Assembly: GCF_035916875.1 (NCBI RefSeq)
Contig: NZ_JAXUHN010000044.1
Location: 1 to 35,311, forward strand
Reading direction: 5' to 3'
Length of the DNA stretch: 35,311 bases
From: Methylomicrobium sp035916875
Lineage (GTDB): Bacteria > Pseudomonadota > Gammaproteobacteria > Methylococcales > Methylomonadaceae
The notes under the pieces were generated by a model, which saw only the letters and a list, made by a program, of their open reading frames with translations, did no database searches and was not told where the DNA came from. The translations under genes were made by a program, and so were the position numbers. This document shows positions 8,189 through 16,164 of the stretch, one piece after another. The number at the start of each line of letters is the position of its first letter. The first letter of the stretch is position 1.

Positions 8189-8216
8189 GTCGGGTTACGG
8201 CTGCGCCTAACCCGAC
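8189..8216. repeat. REP-like palindrome
   Basis: GTCGGGTTA (8189-8197) and TAACCCGAC (8208-8216) form a perfect 9-bp stem with a 10-nt loop, between convergent genes. Palindromes of this wording (GTCGGGTTA..TAACCCGAC flanked by CTAC) recur across many proteobacterial genomes, as I recall, so it is probably a dispersed repeat that also acts as a terminator. Confidence 0.6.
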
Positions 8217-8259
8217 CTACATCCCCAGCCCGGCTTTGTTCGCCGTGTCCGAATTCGAA

Positions 8260-9804
8260 TCAGCCCTGATTTGACCTCAGTTCATGCAACTGCATGTTGA
8301 TGATCTTCAGCGTCGCCATCACCCCCGCAAAGACCTGATTCGCATGCACGCCGCGCGTCTTGCGCAGTTCATTGCCGCAATCCCAGGTAATCACGCATTC
8401 GGTCAACGCATCGGTATGACCGCCTTTCGGGATTCTGACCTCGTAGTCGGCCAGTGCCGGCAGCGTGTAGTCATGCAGTTTCAACACCCTGTCCATCGCA
8501 TCGATGAACGCATCGAAACCGCCGTTGCCGGAACCGGAGACCGAATGCTTCTCGCCGTTGACCTCGACGCGGATGCTTGCGGTCGACTCGAGATAGAGGC
8601 CGCTGGTGATCGAACAATTGAGCAGCCGGATGTGCTCATAACTCTTGCTTTCAAGCACGTCTGCGATGATGAAGGGCAGATCGTCGGTCGTAATCGTCTG
8701 CTTCGAATCGCCGAGCTGCACGATGCGCGCCAGCACCTTTTTCTGATTCTCCTCGGACAGCTCGACTTCCAGGAGCTCCAGATTCTTTTTCAGCGAGGCC
8801 TTACCGCTCATCTTGCCGAGCGCATAGCTGCGCGTGCGCGAGAAGCGTTCCGGGCTGAGCCGGGTCTTGTACAAGCCGCCCTTGTGATCGCCATCGGCAT
8901 GAATGCCCGCGGTCTGGGTAAACACATCGGTGCCGATGATCGGCGCGTTCGCGGCCACGCGCTTGCCGGAAAAGTTCTCGACCATCTGGCTGATCCTGAC
9001 GATATGGGTTTCGTCGATAGCCAACTGCATCGCCATCTTGTCGCGCAGCACGACCGCGACTTCCGCAAGAGAGGCGTTGCCCGCGCGCTCGCCAAGGCAA
9101 TTGACCGTGCAATGCACCGAGCTGACGCCGGCGCGTACCGCCGCCATCACATTCGCGGTCGCGAGACCGTAATCGTTATGCGGATGAAAATCGAATAGCA
9201 GTGCCGGGTAGCGGGAGCACATATCGCCGATGCTTGCATAGACTTCGTCCGGCGACATCACGCCGAGCGTGTCCGGCAGCATGAAATGACTGATGCCGGC
9301 GTCCTTTAGGTTGTCCATCAGGCCGAACACATAATCCGGGCTATTCTGATAGCCGTTCGACCAGTCTTCGAGATAGACATTGACCTTCAGCCCTTTCTGC
9401 AGCGCGTAACCGATCGTTTGCAGAATATCCTGAGTGTGCTGCTCGAGCGTTTTTCCCAATTGCTCGCGGCAATGCTTTTCGCTGCCCTTGGTCAACAGAT
9501 TGATCACATTGCCGCCGGTTTCGACAATCCAGTCCACACTGCGGGTATGATCGACAAAACCGAGCACTTCGACGCGGCCGGCAAAACCTTCCTGCAGAGC
9601 CCATTCATTGATGCTGGCCACCGCCTCTTTTTCGCCTTGCGAAACCCGAGCCGATGCGACCTCGATCCGATCCACGCGCAACCATTGCAAGAGAGCTTTC
9701 GCAATATTGACTTTTTCCGCGGGCGTGAACGAAACGCCCTGCGTCTGTTCGCCGTCGCGCAAGGTCGTGTCCATGAGCTGGATATATCGGGATTCTGTAG
9801 CCAT
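8260..9804 (-). CDS. cimA: (R)-citramalate synthase, Leptospira CimA type
   Basis: The enzyme condenses pyruvate and acetyl-CoA to citramalate, opening a threonine-independent route to isoleucine. The 514-residue protein is a DRE-TIM metallolyase: RDGEQ (16-20), metal ligands D17, H207 and H209 (DFHPHND), a linker helix (about 320-360) and a C-terminal LeuA-type regulatory domain (about 390-514). Numbering aligns directly with Leptospira interrogans CimA as I remember it. The residues reported to give pyruvate preference (L81, L104, Y144, E146) and the acetyl-CoA side residues (H302, D304, L311, Y312) are all present; position 310 is Gly rather than Asn. ATG 9804 is preferred over TTG 9810. 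2-Isopropylmalate synthase is the alternative. Confidence 0.8.
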   Translation of the reverse strand: MATESRYIQLMDTTLRDGEQTQGVSFTPAEKVNIAKALLQWLRVDRIEVASARVSQGEKEAVASINEWALQEGFAGRVEVLGFVDHTRSVDWIVETGGNVINLLTKGSEKHCREQLGKTLEQHTQDILQTIGYALQKGLKVNVYLEDWSNGYQNSPDYVFGLMDNLKDAGISHFMLPDTLGVMSPDEVYASIGDMCSRYPALLFDFHPHNDYGLATANVMAAVRAGVSSVHCTVNCLGERAGNASLAEVAVVLRDKMAMQLAIDETHIVRISQMVENFSGKRVAANAPIIGTDVFTQTAGIHADGDHKGGLYKTRLSPERFSRTRSYALGKMSGKASLKKNLELLEVELSEENQKKVLARIVQLGDSKQTITTDDLPFIIADVLESKSYEHIRLLNCSITSGLYLESTASIRVEVNGEKHSVSGSGNGGFDAFIDAMDRVLKLHDYTLPALADYEVRIPKGGHTDALTECVITWDCGNELRKTRGVHANQVFAGVMATLKIINMQLHELRSNQG

Positions 9805-9991
9805 AATCAAGGTTTTTGGGTCCTGGCGCGATCAGATATCAACCGCGCTGATCAAGTAGATATAAAACCTTTTATTTTACACCGATAGCGGGAAAACTTT
9901 AGCAACTAAATCATGGCGTTTTTACACAATTCCTTCGGATATGAAGCATAAACAACGTTGACGCTTCGCAAACGATTTTTCGGGCTCCATA

Positions 9992-10034
9992 ATAAAAAAA
10001 CGGGTGCCGGATCGTTTTGCATTCCGACACCCCG
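9992..10034 (-). terminator. Rho-independent terminator after the di-haem lipoprotein gene
   Basis: Read on the minus strand, GGGTGTCGGA (10032-10023) pairs with TCCGGCACCC (10011-10002) over 10 bp including one G-T pair. A run of seven T follows (10000-9994). It lies about 30 bases after the stop of the gene ending at 10064, so that gene is terminated before cimA. Confidence 0.85.
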
Positions 10035-10063
10035 CTAAAACGTTGCCTTACAAACTTGGCTAC

Positions 10064-11842
10064 TCAGCCCTTGACTTCGCATTGCTCGGAAAGCGGGTCC
10101 GGCGTTTTGCCGTTCTCGGCCGTGTTCACATACAGCACCAAATTGCCGAGGAAAGCGATCAGATCCTTCTGCTCGCTTTCGGAAAGCGCTTTAAATTTTT
10201 CGCTCGATTCTTCTGCTTCGCCGCCATGCAGTTCGATGGCATCCTTCAACGTAGTTGCACGACCGTCGTGCATCCAGGGTCCGGTACACGCGACGCCCCA
10301 CAGTTCCCGCGTGCCGAAGATTGCCTTACTCTTGACCGGATCGTAAGGAGGATAAGATTCGGGCGGCAGAATTTTATTGATCGGGTCGTAGTTCACAAGA
10401 CTCATATGGCCGCCGTACTCTTCATTCGGCTCCTCGCTGCCGTATTTCTCCGGCTCTTCCAGTTCGTCGACCCGTTCTGCTAAGTCCGGCCCCATCCAGT
10501 GCCGTTTCAAATCACCATATAAACGCACGATAGTCTTGCCGTTGTGTTTTTCGAACGCGCCGAGCAAGGTTTCCTTGCTTCCTTGGCAAAAGCGGTTATC
10601 CGGCTGATCCTTGGCCAAATCAAACTTGACCGGATGCTCCGGCTTTACGCCTTCGGCTTCCATATCGACCTGCACCTGGCCTTTTGTTTTGAAGAGCTTT
10701 CTATCATCGCGGTGATAGGGCGAATTGCTCGGTTCCTGAAACCCGCTGCTATCGAGAGTTAGCTCCGGCTTGTGACAGGTTGAGCAACCAATAGAATCGA
10801 ATGCTTTTTCGCCGCGCTGAATTTGCTTACGTTCTTCGGGTTTCAGCTTTTGTTTGTTGGCGGCCAGGATGCCCAGATCGTCAAGCTCAATTTTGGTTAC
10901 CGGCCGTGCTTGAGCCGCCATATAGACCGTAAATGCGGTCATGTCGCCAACGCTGAGTTCATTTTTTGATCCGTCATGATCTTCATCTACGTCTTTGCCG
11001 ACCAATTCGACGCCTTGCATGCCGATTTCATTGTTGCCGGCATGGCGCATGAAATCGCGTAAAAAAGCGACGTTTTTCTTCCATTCGTAAGGACGCACCA
11101 CTCCATCCGGCGAAACGCCTTCGAGTGCCGATTCTTGCGCAATGATATGCGCAGTACCTCCTTCGCAACCTATCGTTACCCGCCCAAAATTCACTCCTTT
11201 GGCAGTAAACGGCTCTGTTTTTTGGTTTTTTTCGGCGCAGGCCGCTTTGCTGGTTCTGGATATGGTATCCCTGATTTCATAACTCATTTCTTCAGCCAAC
11301 CGCTGCAAGGCACCCAAGCCGAACACATGCGGTGTATTGCGCTGAATCGTCAAGGCGGGATTCTTCAACTGAGGAATGCGATGCACATTCACGGAAGTAG
11401 GTCCCGCTCCGTCATCGACCGGCTGGCTATGGCATGACCCGCAAGATTGCGCATTAGGCCCCGTCGGACGCATGACAAGACGAGTCATATCGCCCCATTC
11501 TCCCGGCGCATTCAAATCAGCGCGCGGTATTCGAGTATAGTGAGACGGCTCGTTGCCGCCGATAAAGGCGCCGCCGCCCTGCCCCATCGTAAATTTCGTG
11601 CCGAAGATCAGATCGCCATGTTCAAACGCATCCAGAAAGACTTCATCCCCCTTTCCGGCCATAATGCCGGACAACAATTCCTGCTGATCCATGGGGACAT
11701 AACTCTTTTCCTCTTCTCCACCCTTCTTGGGGCAAGCGGTGATAGCGGGTTCGGTTGAGACGGGCGGGGGCGGCGGATTATTCGAACCGCCGCAACTCGA
11801 TAATAGGATCACTGCCGGCAACAAGCTGTACGACTTTTTCAT
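10064..11842 (-). CDS. Di-haem c-type lipoprotein of the DHOR/DUF1111 peroxidase-like family
   Basis: The 592-residue protein has a lipobox (LLSSC, Cys17) and a short Pro-rich linker, so it is anchored in the outer membrane. Two c-type haem sites are present: CGSCH (134-138) and CSTCH (353-357). WGVACTGPWMHDGRATTLKDAIELHGG near the C-terminus matches the block of the di-haem oxidoreductase family that carries a distal haem ligand. Between the haem domains DVDEDHDGSKNEL (284-296) reads like an EF-hand calcium loop, fitting the calcium of bacterial di-haem peroxidases. A strong ribosome binding site (GAGAGGAGAG) precedes ATG 11842. It is a single-gene unit with its own terminator. A role in peroxide removal or extracellular electron transfer is inference. 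Confidence 0.8.
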   Translation of the reverse strand: MKKSYSLLPAVILLSSCGGSNNPPPPPVSTEPAITACPKKGGEEEKSYVPMDQQELLSGIMAGKGDEVFLDAFEHGDLIFGTKFTMGQGGGAFIGGNEPSHYTRIPRADLNAPGEWGDMTRLVMRPTGPNAQSCGSCHSQPVDDGAGPTSVNVHRIPQLKNPALTIQRNTPHVFGLGALQRLAEEMSYEIRDTISRTSKAACAEKNQKTEPFTAKGVNFGRVTIGCEGGTAHIIAQESALEGVSPDGVVRPYEWKKNVAFLRDFMRHAGNNEIGMQGVELVGKDVDEDHDGSKNELSVGDMTAFTVYMAAQARPVTKIELDDLGILAANKQKLKPEERKQIQRGEKAFDSIGCSTCHKPELTLDSSGFQEPSNSPYHRDDRKLFKTKGQVQVDMEAEGVKPEHPVKFDLAKDQPDNRFCQGSKETLLGAFEKHNGKTIVRLYGDLKRHWMGPDLAERVDELEEPEKYGSEEPNEEYGGHMSLVNYDPINKILPPESYPPYDPVKSKAIFGTRELWGVACTGPWMHDGRATTLKDAIELHGGEAEESSEKFKALSESEQKDLIAFLGNLVLYVNTAENGKTPDPLSEQCEVKG

Positions 11843-12295
11843 CAGACTCTCCTCTCAAGAAAATTTTTTAAGAAGGTCATGAAACCCTGCACAATTGCAA
11901 CGTTTCAATGTCGACGCCATACAAAGGCACACTCAAGCGCTTTGCAGACCAAACCACGAAACTGCCTCTTCTCTTAAATGAAATGCCTGCCTAAAAAACC
12001 GTTATCCATAGATCCAACAAACTAACGTTTCGTTTTCACCTTATTCCATAAGGTTCGCATGCCCGGAATCTTAATTTAAGTATTCGGAATGGCCTCATGC
12101 GTCATACTATTGAACTAAGTCGTTAATATATAATTAATTAGTCGTTGGAATTTGCCGAGATTAGACAATTTTCGAGCCATCATTTAGCGCCTAATCACGA
12201 TGCTTGTCAACTTATGTCTTTTACTATCCGATATGGCTCGACGCCATCAAAAAATTTCGCCTTGTCCTTTCCGATCTTTACGTTAATGCAGCGCA
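11843..12295. other. Intergenic region, 453 bases, no gene seen
   Basis: This AT-rich stretch lies upstream of the di-haem lipoprotein gene and downstream of the DUF4010 gene. It holds no convincing reading frame. TTAATGC/GCATTAA (12283-12289/12293-12299) is a perfect 7-bp inverted repeat over the DUF4010 stop codon but lacks a T-run. The long leader of the lipoprotein gene suggests regulation, but I find no clear promoter. Confidence 0.5.
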
Positions 12296-13555
12296 TTAAA
12301 GCAACCGCCAGCCAATCAGAAAACCCAACAAGATAGCCGACGCCAGGACACATCCGACTCTGAGGCCAAGAGCATGACCGCCAATCACCCAAGATACCAG
12401 GCTCTTGAACCCGGAGTTGACCGTGACCGCAATCAGCACCGCGCGCCCGGCTACTGTAATGTCCAGCCCCCCATGCTTGCTCAATTGCGCCATCGACAAG
12501 GTAATCGGGTCGACATCGGCCACGCCTGAAATACTCGCCAGCACATAAGCCCCCATATCGCCGAACTGGATTTGCAGCACCTTCGACAGCAGCATGACCA
12601 CCGACAAAAATAAGCCGAATTTCAGCGCCATGCCTAATTGGAAGGGGTTTTCGAGTGGAACTTCCTGGTTGTTTTGCAACGTTTTGGCGTTCAGCCAAAA
12701 AAGCAGCGCAAACAGATAGGTGAACAGACTCATCACCAGCATCGAGGACAGAATCTGTTGAAAGAAGGAGGGATTCAGGATCGACGCCAGCAGCAAAGTC
12801 CGCGCAAACATCGTCGCGCACGCGGTTAAAATACCCGCCGCCAGCGTATTAAGCATGCTGGGATCATTTTTCGCGAGGCGCGCCAGGTTGATGCTGACTG
12901 CGGTCGAAGACACTAGGCCGCCAAAGGCGCCGGTCACCACCGGCCCATGCCGGTCGCCCGCAATCCGTATCGCAAAATAACCGAGATACGAAATGCCCGC
13001 GATTAATACGACCATCCACCAGACATGATAGGGATTGAACACGCCCCACGGACCATAGCCCTGATCGGGCAAAACCGGCAGCATCACGACAGAAATCAGC
13101 AACAATTTCAACGTCGCCTCGAGTTCCTGCTGATCGAGCTTGCTGACCCAACCATGCAGTAACGGTTTGAAACCGAGCAGCAGCGTCGTGACGACAGCCG
13201 CCGCGGATGCCAGCACAACATGGCCGAACACAGCCAGAGCACCCAGAATGAAGGTCAGCAGCGAGGCAATTACGCTGGTTATGCCGACATCCTCGAATTT
13301 TTCGAGATTTTTGCTGTACGCAACCAGCAAGATCAACGCCAGGGCGATAAAAACAAAACCGATCAACAGCGGGCCGGCCTGTTTAGCAAGCATCGCGCTG
13401 ACCCCGCCCAGAAGACTAATCAAACCGTAAGTGCGCAGACCCGCGATACGCATGCCCTCGCCGCGCTCGCGTTCACGCCAGCCACGCTCCAACCCGATCA
13501 GCAAGCCAAGCGCCAGCGCGATACCCAGTAACTTGAAGTTTTCCAAATCCGCCAT
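12296..13555 (-). CDS. MgtC/SapB-DUF4010 family membrane protein
   Basis: The 419-residue inner-membrane protein has about 12 helices. The N-terminus carries the MgtC-like block ALGLLIGLERGWRER (about 15-29) followed by GLRTYGLISLLGG. The C-terminal half is the DUF4010 domain (about 190-405), with GVADVDPITLSMAQLS as a polar conserved block. Function in this family is not established; links to Mg2+ or osmotic stress come from the MgtC half only. ATG 13555 begins the MADLENFKLLG text; a TTG at 13597 would add 14 unlikely residues. It stands alone. Confidence 0.82.
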   Translation of the reverse strand: MADLENFKLLGIALALGLLIGLERGWRERERGEGMRIAGLRTYGLISLLGGVSAMLAKQAGPLLIGFVFIALALILLVAYSKNLEKFEDVGITSVIASLLTFILGALAVFGHVVLASAAAVVTTLLLGFKPLLHGWVSKLDQQELEATLKLLLISVVMLPVLPDQGYGPWGVFNPYHVWWMVVLIAGISYLGYFAIRIAGDRHGPVVTGAFGGLVSSTAVSINLARLAKNDPSMLNTLAAGILTACATMFARTLLLASILNPSFFQQILSSMLVMSLFTYLFALLFWLNAKTLQNNQEVPLENPFQLGMALKFGLFLSVVMLLSKVLQIQFGDMGAYVLASISGVADVDPITLSMAQLSKHGGLDITVAGRAVLIAVTVNSGFKSLVSWVIGGHALGLRVGCVLASAILLGFLIGWRLL

Positions 13556-13787
13556 GTCGTTTTCTTCAATTCCAGGACCATGTTGAAATGCACGCAAAAG
13601 AAAATTGGCATGCCTCTGCTCCCCATCGATAATACCTTAAAGGCAGCCGCGGCAAATATCCACAAAACCTGTGGATAACGTTGTTCATTGCGCGTTGATA
13701 AGAAATGCAAGCGCTTGCCTTGCTTGAGCAAGTGTCGGAATGGCCAAAAACTGACCAGGCTAAATCTTGCTCGATCAACAAAAATGC

Positions 13788-13818
13788 AGCCTCGATTCCG
13801 CAAAATCCGATCGAGGCT
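13788..13818 (-). terminator. Hairpin with T-run on the minus strand
   Basis: AGCCTCGAT (13788-13796) pairs perfectly with ATCGAGGCT (13810-13818). Read on the minus strand the stem is followed by GCATTTTTG. No minus-strand gene ends just upstream, so it would stop antisense or read-through transcripts before the DUF4010 promoter region. The 321-base gap 13556-13876 holds nothing else I can support. Confidence 0.4.
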
Positions 13819-13876
13819 ACGATTTCGATACGCTCGCTATGAGCTCTTTAACCTGGGTATTGAGTGGCATTGATTC

Positions 13877-14332
13877 ATGAAAATTACCGCAAAAAAGGCC
13901 TCCGCCGCCATAACCCTCATCATTGCGCTGATCTTGACAACTCCGGTCTGCGGCCTGTTATTCGGCTGCGGCTGCGCTTGGCCGTGGTCCGGTTTCTTCT
14001 TCGGTTGCGATTACTTCGATCCGGCCGCCGAACATCGCTGCCCCTGGTGCGCATCAACATTCTCAGGCGGGCTGTCGGTCGTGCTCTCGGCCGCATTCGG
14101 CATGATCGCCGCCCTCGCGCCATTCACGGCGCCGACTCATAGAAGCGCATCGGAATATCTGCTCCGAATCGGCGCGGGAATGCTGATCTTTCTCTGTACT
14201 GCGATCCTCTCAGGCTGGCTCGCGGCCCACAGCCAGCATTACCCGTTCGCTCCGAGGGCGACTCAACACCCAGACTTGATCCGTCGCCGAATTAATGCTG
14301 ATAAGTCCCAATCAATTCCGCATGCCCGATGA
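13877..14332 (+). CDS. Small Cys-rich membrane protein, function unknown
   Basis: The 151-residue protein begins with a membrane helix or signal anchor (about 10-30). A segment rich in Cys, Trp and Phe follows (GLLFGCGCAWPWSGFFFGCDYFD, about 26-48) with CPWC at 55-58. Two more helices are at about 62-82 and 95-118. The paired cysteines could bind a metal or haem or form a disulfide; no known motif is complete. ATG 13877 has no strong ribosome binding site. Its 3' end overlaps the convergent PEBP-like gene by 41 bases, and the last 30 residues are low in hydrophobicity. I do not recognise the family. Confidence 0.6.
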   Translation: MKITAKKASAAITLIIALILTTPVCGLLFGCGCAWPWSGFFFGCDYFDPAAEHRCPWCASTFSGGLSVVLSAAFGMIAALAPFTAPTHRSASEYLLRIGAGMLIFLCTAILSGWLAAHSQHYPFAPRATQHPDLIRRRINADKSQSIPHAR

Positions 14333-14849
14333 CATGCCCGGCCATCGCGTTCTCGAGCTGGCTTTTATCTGGATTGTCCAAATCAGGCAATACCGCATCC
14401 AACGCATAGAGCTTGAAAAAATAACGATGCCTGCCGATCGGCGGACAGGGGCCGCCGTAACCCGTCCGTTTCCAGTCATTCAGACCATGCAAGGCGCCGA
14501 CAGGCAGCTTTTCCGCCGCGGCAGGCAAGCCCGTAAACGAAGCCGGAATATTGTAAAGCACCCAATGCACCCAAACGAGCTTGGGCGCCGCAGGATCAGG
14601 CGCATCCGGATCATCGACGATCAACGCCAGGCTCTGCGTGCCGGCCGGGAGATTGGACCAGCTCAATGCCGGCGCCACATCCTCGCCATCACAGGTAAAA
14701 CGTTTCGGAATTTCGCCCATGTGAACAAAATCCGAAGATTCAAGCTTCAAGTTCATGATTTTATTTTCCCCGGCAAAAGCCGTCTCCGCGAAAACGCAAA
14801 AAATCAACAACATCGCATGCGCAAAAAACAATCGACAAGGCCCTTTCAT
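14292..14849 (-). CDS. YbhB/YbcL-type PEBP family protein, exported
   Basis: This 185-residue protein belongs to the phosphatidylethanolamine-binding (Raf kinase inhibitor-like) family. A signal peptide (1-26, ending AFA) puts it in the periplasm. The mature part has the family's anion-site blocks: DGEDVAPALSW (about 54-64), LIVDDPDAPDP (76-86), VWVHWVLYNIP (about 92-102) and GYGGPCPP-x-GRHRYFFKLYAL (about 130-150). GGAGAAATT gives a clear ribosome binding site. The ligand and role of the bacterial members are unknown. Its end overlaps the preceding convergent gene. Confidence 0.87.
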   Translation of the reverse strand: MKGPCRLFFAHAMLLIFCVFAETAFAGENKIMNLKLESSDFVHMGEIPKRFTCDGEDVAPALSWSNLPAGTQSLALIVDDPDAPDPAAPKLVWVHWVLYNIPASFTGLPAAAEKLPVGALHGLNDWKRTGYGGPCPPIGRHRYFFKLYALDAVLPDLDNPDKSQLENAMAGHVIGHAELIGTYQH

Positions 14850-15109
14850 AATTTCTCCTCTAACAATGTCAATTCCCTCTTCCTGTTTTACTTACAGACG
14901 TCTTTATTATGACTCGCAAGCGCATGCAGACGCTACTATTTGATAGTCATGCCGTTAATAAATTCCTGCGGCCTGAAAACTCTCTTCACCCCGCGACTTT
15001 TATCAATTAAATGCCTCTAGAAATCAATGGATCATACGAATACCGCCAGACCATACCCATGCCGCCCAAGACTATATGCAAAATAATTTTATCCCTATTA
15101 AAAAAAACA

Positions 15110-15138
15110 TTGACGGAGGCCCGCTCCATCGTTATCAT
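15110..15138 (+). promoter_or_regulatory. Promoter of the tRNA operon
   Basis: TTGACG (15110-15115) and TATCAT (15133-15138) are spaced by exactly 17 bases. An A/T-rich stretch just upstream (15081-15109) looks like an UP element. The first tRNA begins 54 bases after the -10 box. The rest of 14850-15192 shows no gene. Confidence 0.8.
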
Positions 15139-15192
15139 AGGCAGCTCTTCAAGGGTGGCTGAGAAAGTCACAAGCCAGATAAGGAAGACACA

Positions 15193-15269
15193 CGGGGTAT
15201 AGCGCAGCCTGGTAGCGCGCCTGCTTTGGGAGCAGGATGTCGGGGGTTCAAATCCCTCTACCCCGACCA
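15193..15269 (+). tRNA. tRNA-Pro (anticodon TGG)
   Basis: The 77-base cloverleaf has an acceptor stem CGGGGTA/TACCCCG, an anticodon arm CCTGC-TTTGGGA-GCAGG with TGG, a T-loop GTTCAAATC and an encoded ACCA end. It is the first gene of the tRNA operon. Confidence 0.95.
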
Positions 15270-15272
15270 TTA

Positions 15273-15349
15273 GCGCTTGTAGCTCAGCCGGATAGAGCAT
15301 CGGCCTTCTAAGCCGAGGGTCGCAGGTTCGAGTCCTGCCAAGCGCGCCA
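15273..15349 (+). tRNA. tRNA-Arg (anticodon TCT)
   Basis: The 77-base cloverleaf has an acceptor stem GCGCTTG/CAAGCGC, an anticodon arm TCGGC-CTTCTAA-GCCGA with TCT, a T-loop GTTCGAGTC and an encoded GCCA end. It starts three bases after tRNA-Pro and reads AGA codons. Confidence 0.95.
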
Positions 15350-15378
15350 TTTCTTGATATGTTTGTTTTTTCTATAAT

Positions 15379-15455
15379 GGTGAGCGTAGCTCAGTTGGTA
15401 GAGTGCAGGATTGTGATTCCTGTTGTCGCGGGTTCGAGCCCCGTCGTTCACCCCA
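15379..15455 (+). tRNA. tRNA-His (anticodon GTG)
   Basis: The 77-base gene includes the extra 5' G (G-1) typical of tRNA-His, pairing opposite the discriminator C. The acceptor stem is GTGAGCG/CGTTCAC, the anticodon loop ATTGTGATT contains GTG, and CCA is encoded. It is the last gene of the operon. Confidence 0.95.
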
Positions 15456-15530
15456 ATTAATAAATCACTTAAGCCTCATCTCACCGATCTTTACTTTCGA
15501 TCTGGTGCCCCCCCCCTCAAAGATTCACCT

Positions 15531-15553
15531 ATTTACAGTTTAGCACTGTAAAT
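15531..15553. repeat. Perfect inverted repeat after the tRNA operon
   Basis: ATTTACAGT (15531-15539) and ACTGTAAAT (15545-15553) form a 9-bp stem with a 5-base loop, 75 bases past tRNA-His. There is no T-run, so it may be an operator or a factor-dependent terminator. A run of nine C (15508-15516) lies just before it. Nothing else is seen in 15456-15690. Confidence 0.45.
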
Positions 15554-15690
15554 GCCAGCCGTCTTTGCAGGCTTTTACGCTAGATTCCTGCTTTCCGTTA
15601 ACCTTCCTGCTGTATCGCAACCGCGTTTTTCTCTTCAATGCCGGATATTTTTGCGATTAACCCCAACTATTTAATCGCGGGACTCAGCGG

Positions 15691-16164
15691 TTAGTAACGC
15701 ACCTTATCGTTTTTTTCGGTCCAGACGGCAAACGGCCGGCACGCATCCGGCAGGTCGAGACGCAGCATCGCAATCCGGCGTTCGGCAGGCTCGATCGCCA
15801 GTTCGTCATAAATGAAGCTGTCATCGAATTGGGCAGCAGCCGCATCATGCCTGTCGCAAGCAAAATAGACTTTTTGCAACCGGGCCCAATAGATTGCGCC
15901 GAGGCACATCGGACAAGGTTCGCAACTGCTATAAAGAATGCAGTCGGTAAGTTGAAAGTCCTGCAATTTCCGGCAGGCGAGCCGAATCGCCATGATTTCG
16001 GCGTGCGCGGTCGGATCGAGATCGACTGTTACCCGATTGCCGCTGCCGGCGATCACTTCACCGTTTCTGACGATGAGCGCCCCATAAGGCCCGCCCTGCC
16101 CCGACTCGACATTCTGCACCGCCAGATCGATCGCCTGTTGCAAGAATTGCTTATGTAGCGTCAT
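15691..16164 (-). CDS. guaD: Guanine deaminase (cytidine-deaminase fold)
   Basis: Hydrolyses guanine to xanthine and ammonia in purine salvage. The 157-residue protein has the zinc site H54-A-E56 and PCPMC (C84, C87); E56 is the proton shuttle. The wording DPTAHAE, TDCILYSSCEPCPMCLGAIYWA and FDDSFIYDE closely follows Bacillus subtilis GuaD as I remember it, including the C-terminal part that covers the partner's active site. The ATG overlaps the metA stop as ATGA, so translation is coupled and it is the last gene of the four-gene operon. A tRNA adenosine deaminase is less likely given FDDSFIYDE. Confidence 0.85.
   Translation of the reverse strand: MTLHKQFLQQAIDLAVQNVESGQGGPYGALIVRNGEVIAGSGNRVTVDLDPTAHAEIMAIRLACRKLQDFQLTDCILYSSCEPCPMCLGAIYWARLQKVYFACDRHDAAAAQFDDSFIYDELAIEPAERRIAMLRLDLPDACRPFAVWTEKNDKVRY

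Noticed and set aside
8284..9198. Plus-strand frame of 304 codons antisense to cimA
   Set aside because: Typical GC-rich shadow frame; composition follows the codon pattern of cimA.
11843..12145. Sigma54 promoter before the di-haem gene
   Set aside because: TGGC-N7-TTGA lacks the invariant GC of the -12 element.
15007..15300. Minus-strand frame of 97 codons across tRNA-Pro (text like VGVEGFEPPTSCSQS)
   Set aside because: It is the antisense of a tRNA gene, a well-known source of false protein annotations.
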